Origin: Nitrogeniibacter aestuarii
Lineage (GTDB): Bacteria > Pseudomonadota > Gammaproteobacteria > Burkholderiales > Rhodocyclaceae
DNA length: 64,000 bases
Reading direction: 5' to 3'
Assembly: GCF_017309585.1 (NCBI RefSeq)
Contig: NZ_CP071321.1
Location: 1,798,001-1,862,000, forward strand
Part shown: in pieces, positions 62,333 to 64,000 of the stretch
Layout of the letters: each line of letters opens with the position of its first letter
Position numbering within the stretch: position 1 is the first letter of the stretch
Program-made: the position numbers and the translations under genes
Notes under the pieces: generated by a model
What the model saw: the letters and a program-made list of their open reading frames with translations, nothing else
Databases searched by the model: none
Told to the model about the DNA's origin: nothing

Positions 62333-62803
62333 TCACAGGCCGCTGTTTTCTGCCGTTTCGTCGACAATGGTCTGAACGAGTGTGTTGACTGCATTGATGG
62401 CGGGCGTGTCGCCCGGCAGATGGCGCCAGGCCAGATAGACCGCGTTCGGGTCCTTGGGGATCTGATAGACCGCAATGGTCATCGGGCAGTAGACGATGTT
62501 GTGAGGATCTTCCTCGGTCATCATGGCGCCCAGGCGGATCGAGCAGAACGCCACGATCTCGCCGTTCGTGAGGATGTCGGGACGATGTCCCAGGTCTTCG
62601 GCCGTGCGCGCCATGATCTTGGCGGCCTCGTGGCGTGCCGCGATATTCAGGCCCTGGTTGCCGATGGCAATTTCCAGTGATTCGAGCGCGATCGTGTAGT
62701 CCGCGTCGGCAATGCGAAGCTTGCGGGTCGTGTCGTCAGCCAGTGCAGGCAACGCAAACACGACTAGCAGCAGGGTCAGACGGCGAAAAAAAGCCATGGA
62801 CAT
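62333..62803 (-). CDS. DUF302-domain periplasmic protein
   Basis: The 156-residue protein has a signal peptide (LLLVVFALPALADD). It has a DUF302-like core: DYTIALESLEIAIGNQGLNIA at the start, ILTNGEIVAFCSIRLGAMM, then DPHNIVYCPMTIAVYQIP, with two Cys. Members have the TT1751 fold and uncertain roles, possibly in heavy-metal or redox stress. GGGAGA precedes ATG 62803. It is convergent with, and abuts, the methyltransferase gene. Confidence 0.83.
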   Translation of the reverse strand: MSMAFFRRLTLLLVVFALPALADDTTRKLRIADADYTIALESLEIAIGNQGLNIAARHEAAKIMARTAEDLGHRPDILTNGEIVAFCSIRLGAMMTEEDPHNIVYCPMTIAVYQIPKDPNAVYLAWRHLPGDTPAINAVNTLVQTIVDETAENSGL

Positions 62804-62888
62804 TGTCTCCCGGTGAGCGCGTCAGTGCGCTTCTGATTCGGATTCGAGGCCCGCATTGTGCCAGCACGGGCCCCGATTCGGGAGAGGA

Positions 62889-64000
62889 TTACTTCTTCTT
62901 GGGCTTCTTGGGGCCGTCAAAGCCGCTATTCTTCGGGCCGTCGAATGAGCGGGGCTTGCGCGGTTTGAAGTCGCCACCTTTGCCCTTGTCGCCAAAGCCC
63001 TCGCGCTTGCCTTTCTTGTCGAAGGACTTGCCGCCGGGCTTGCCCTTGAACGGGCGGGCTGGTGCATTGCCTTCATGGCGAATGCGGATCGCCTGACCAC
63101 ACACGCGCGTGCGCTGGAGTTTGCCCAGCACGCCTTCGGACAGGTTACTGGGCAGCTCGACGATGCTGTGATCGTCGAACAGGTGGATCTGGCCGATCTC
63201 CTTGCCCGGGATGCCGCCTTCGTTGGCGATGGCGCCGACGATTTCCTTCGGCGTCACGCCATGCTGGTAGCCCACTTCGATACGGTATTGCGCGAGCTTG
63301 CCGTCGGCCACGTCACGACGACGACCCAGGATTTCGTCGCGATTTTCGCGGCGGGGTTTGTCGTGATCGCGCTTCGGGCCGTCCTTGCGGTTGGCATCGA
63401 GAATTTCGGGCCAGTCCGCCGGATCGAGCTGCAGGGGGCGCTCGCGCTGGGCGATGAACGCCAGGGCGCCGGCAATCAGGTGCGGCTTGATGTCATGCTC
63501 ATCGCGGATCTGACCGACCAGTTCGTTGAAGAAGAAGAGGTCTTCGTTTTCGAGCACATCCATCACTTGCTGCTTGAACTGGCCGACGCGTCGCTCGGTC
63601 AGGTCGGTCAGACTGGGCAGGGTCAGGGGCTGGATCTTCTGGCGGGTGGCGCGCTCGATGGTGCTCAGCATGCGACGCTCGCGGGGCGTCACGAACAGGA
63701 TGGCACTGCCCTGGCGGCCGGCACGGCCGGTGCGGCCGATGCGGTGCACGTAGGCTTCGGTGTCGTAGGGAATGTCGTAGTTGATCACGTGGCTGACGCG
63801 GGGCACGTCAATGCCGCGGGCGGCCACGTCGGTAGCGACCACGATGTCGAGCTGACCGCTCTTCAACTGGGCGATCACGCGCTCGCGCATCCCCTGGGTC
63901 ATGTCGCCATTGAGCGCTGCGGCGGCAAAGCCACGCGCCTCAAGCTTCTCGGCCAGCTCGTCAGTGGCGATCTTTGTGCGTGCGAAGACGATGGCGGCGT
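62889..64000 (-). CDS. DEAD-box RNA helicase, C-terminal part (cut by window edge)
   Basis: The visible 370 residues are the second RecA lobe and the C-terminal domain; the ATP-binding lobe lies beyond 64000. Helicase motifs are IVFARTKIATDELA (near the edge, motif IV region), VVATDVAARGIDVPRV (motif V) and YVHRIGRTGRAGR (motif VI). A CsdA/DeaD-type linker and a DbpA-like RNA-binding domain follow (PKEIVGAIANEGGIPGKEIGQIHLFDDHSIVELP, in parts). A Gly/Lys/Phe-rich disordered tail ends PKKPKKK. It probably acts in ribosome assembly or cold adaptation. Confidence 0.92.
   Translation of the reverse strand, partial: AAIVFARTKIATDELAEKLEARGFAAAALNGDMTQGMRERVIAQLKSGQLDIVVATDVAARGIDVPRVSHVINYDIPYDTEAYVHRIGRTGRAGRQGSAILFVTPRERRMLSTIERATRQKIQPLTLPSLTDLTERRVGQFKQQVMDVLENEDLFFFNELVGQIRDEHDIKPHLIAGALAFIAQRERPLQLDPADWPEILDANRKDGPKRDHDKPRRENRDEILGRRRDVADGKLAQYRIEVGYQHGVTPKEIVGAIANEGGIPGKEIGQIHLFDDHSIVELPSNLSEGVLGKLQRTRVCGQAIRIRHEGNAPARPFKGKPGGKSFDKKGKREGFGDKGKGGDFKPRKPRSFDGPKNSGFDGPKKPKKK

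Overview
The window looks like chromosomal DNA from a GC-rich betaproteobacterium. The mix of genes (quinoprotein relay genes, an NCS1-type hybrid kinase, a PHB depolymerase-like esterase, a Burkholderia-type T6SS and a group 2 [NiFe] hydrogenase) fits Rhodocyclales/Azoarcus/Thauera-like bacteria; this placement is inference from gene content only. I saw no rRNA, tRNA, CRISPR array, transposase or integrase.

Layout. 1-9.8 kb: mixed metabolic genes. These are a PHB depolymerase-family esterase, a PNPOx-like protein, a KefB-type antiporter, a PRC-barrel protein with a small repeat-containing periplasmic protein, and a quinoprotein relay operon (active MBL hydrolase, SoxYZ-like carrier, and an MBL homologue that has lost every metal ligand). 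The operon is followed by a free-standing EF-Tu domain III protein. Next come a TetR regulator and a cupin, each preceded by the same inverted repeat. 9.9-14.2 kb: a response regulator and a very large transporter-kinase fusion. 14.5-19.4 kb: pstSCAB, with a Pho-box-like site, an intergenic hairpin and a terminator.

19.4-44.8 kb: a T6SS island. tssL-tssK-tssJ run leftward. tagM-tssB-tssC-hcp-tssE-tssF-tssG-tssH, a Rap1a/Tai-like gene, vgrG, a DUF4123 adaptor, a VasX/BTH_I2691-like membrane toxin, three tandem copies of a membrane protein (candidate immunity array), a voltage-gated-type K+ channel and tssA run rightward. tssM and a PAAR gene are not in the window, so the apparatus must be completed from elsewhere or is incomplete.

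44.8-50.5 kb: a DMT transporter, a CBS-PAS histidine kinase and the bifunctional NAD(P)HX repair enzyme. 50.6-55.7 kb: a compact four-gene unit with the small and large subunits of a group 2 [NiFe] hydrogenase, a hydrogenase maturation protease and a PAS histidine kinase with a six-cysteine N-terminal region. It looks like an H2-sensing module that departs from textbook HupUV/HoxBC-HupT. 55.7-61.1 kb: a tightly packed leftward seven-gene operon (thioredoxin-like, folE, DUF1615, HDAC-like, NYN-OST-HTH, alpha/beta hydrolase, DUF429). 61.1-64 kb: a methyltransferase, a DUF302 protein and the C-terminal part of a DEAD-box RNA helicase cut by the window edge.

Most promising for novelty: the hydrogenase-protease-Cys-rich kinase unit, the triplicated mosaic immunity-like array beside the pore-forming-type T6SS effector, the orphan EF-Tu domain III protein, the metal-ligand-free MBL paralogue, and the NCS1-permease hybrid kinase.
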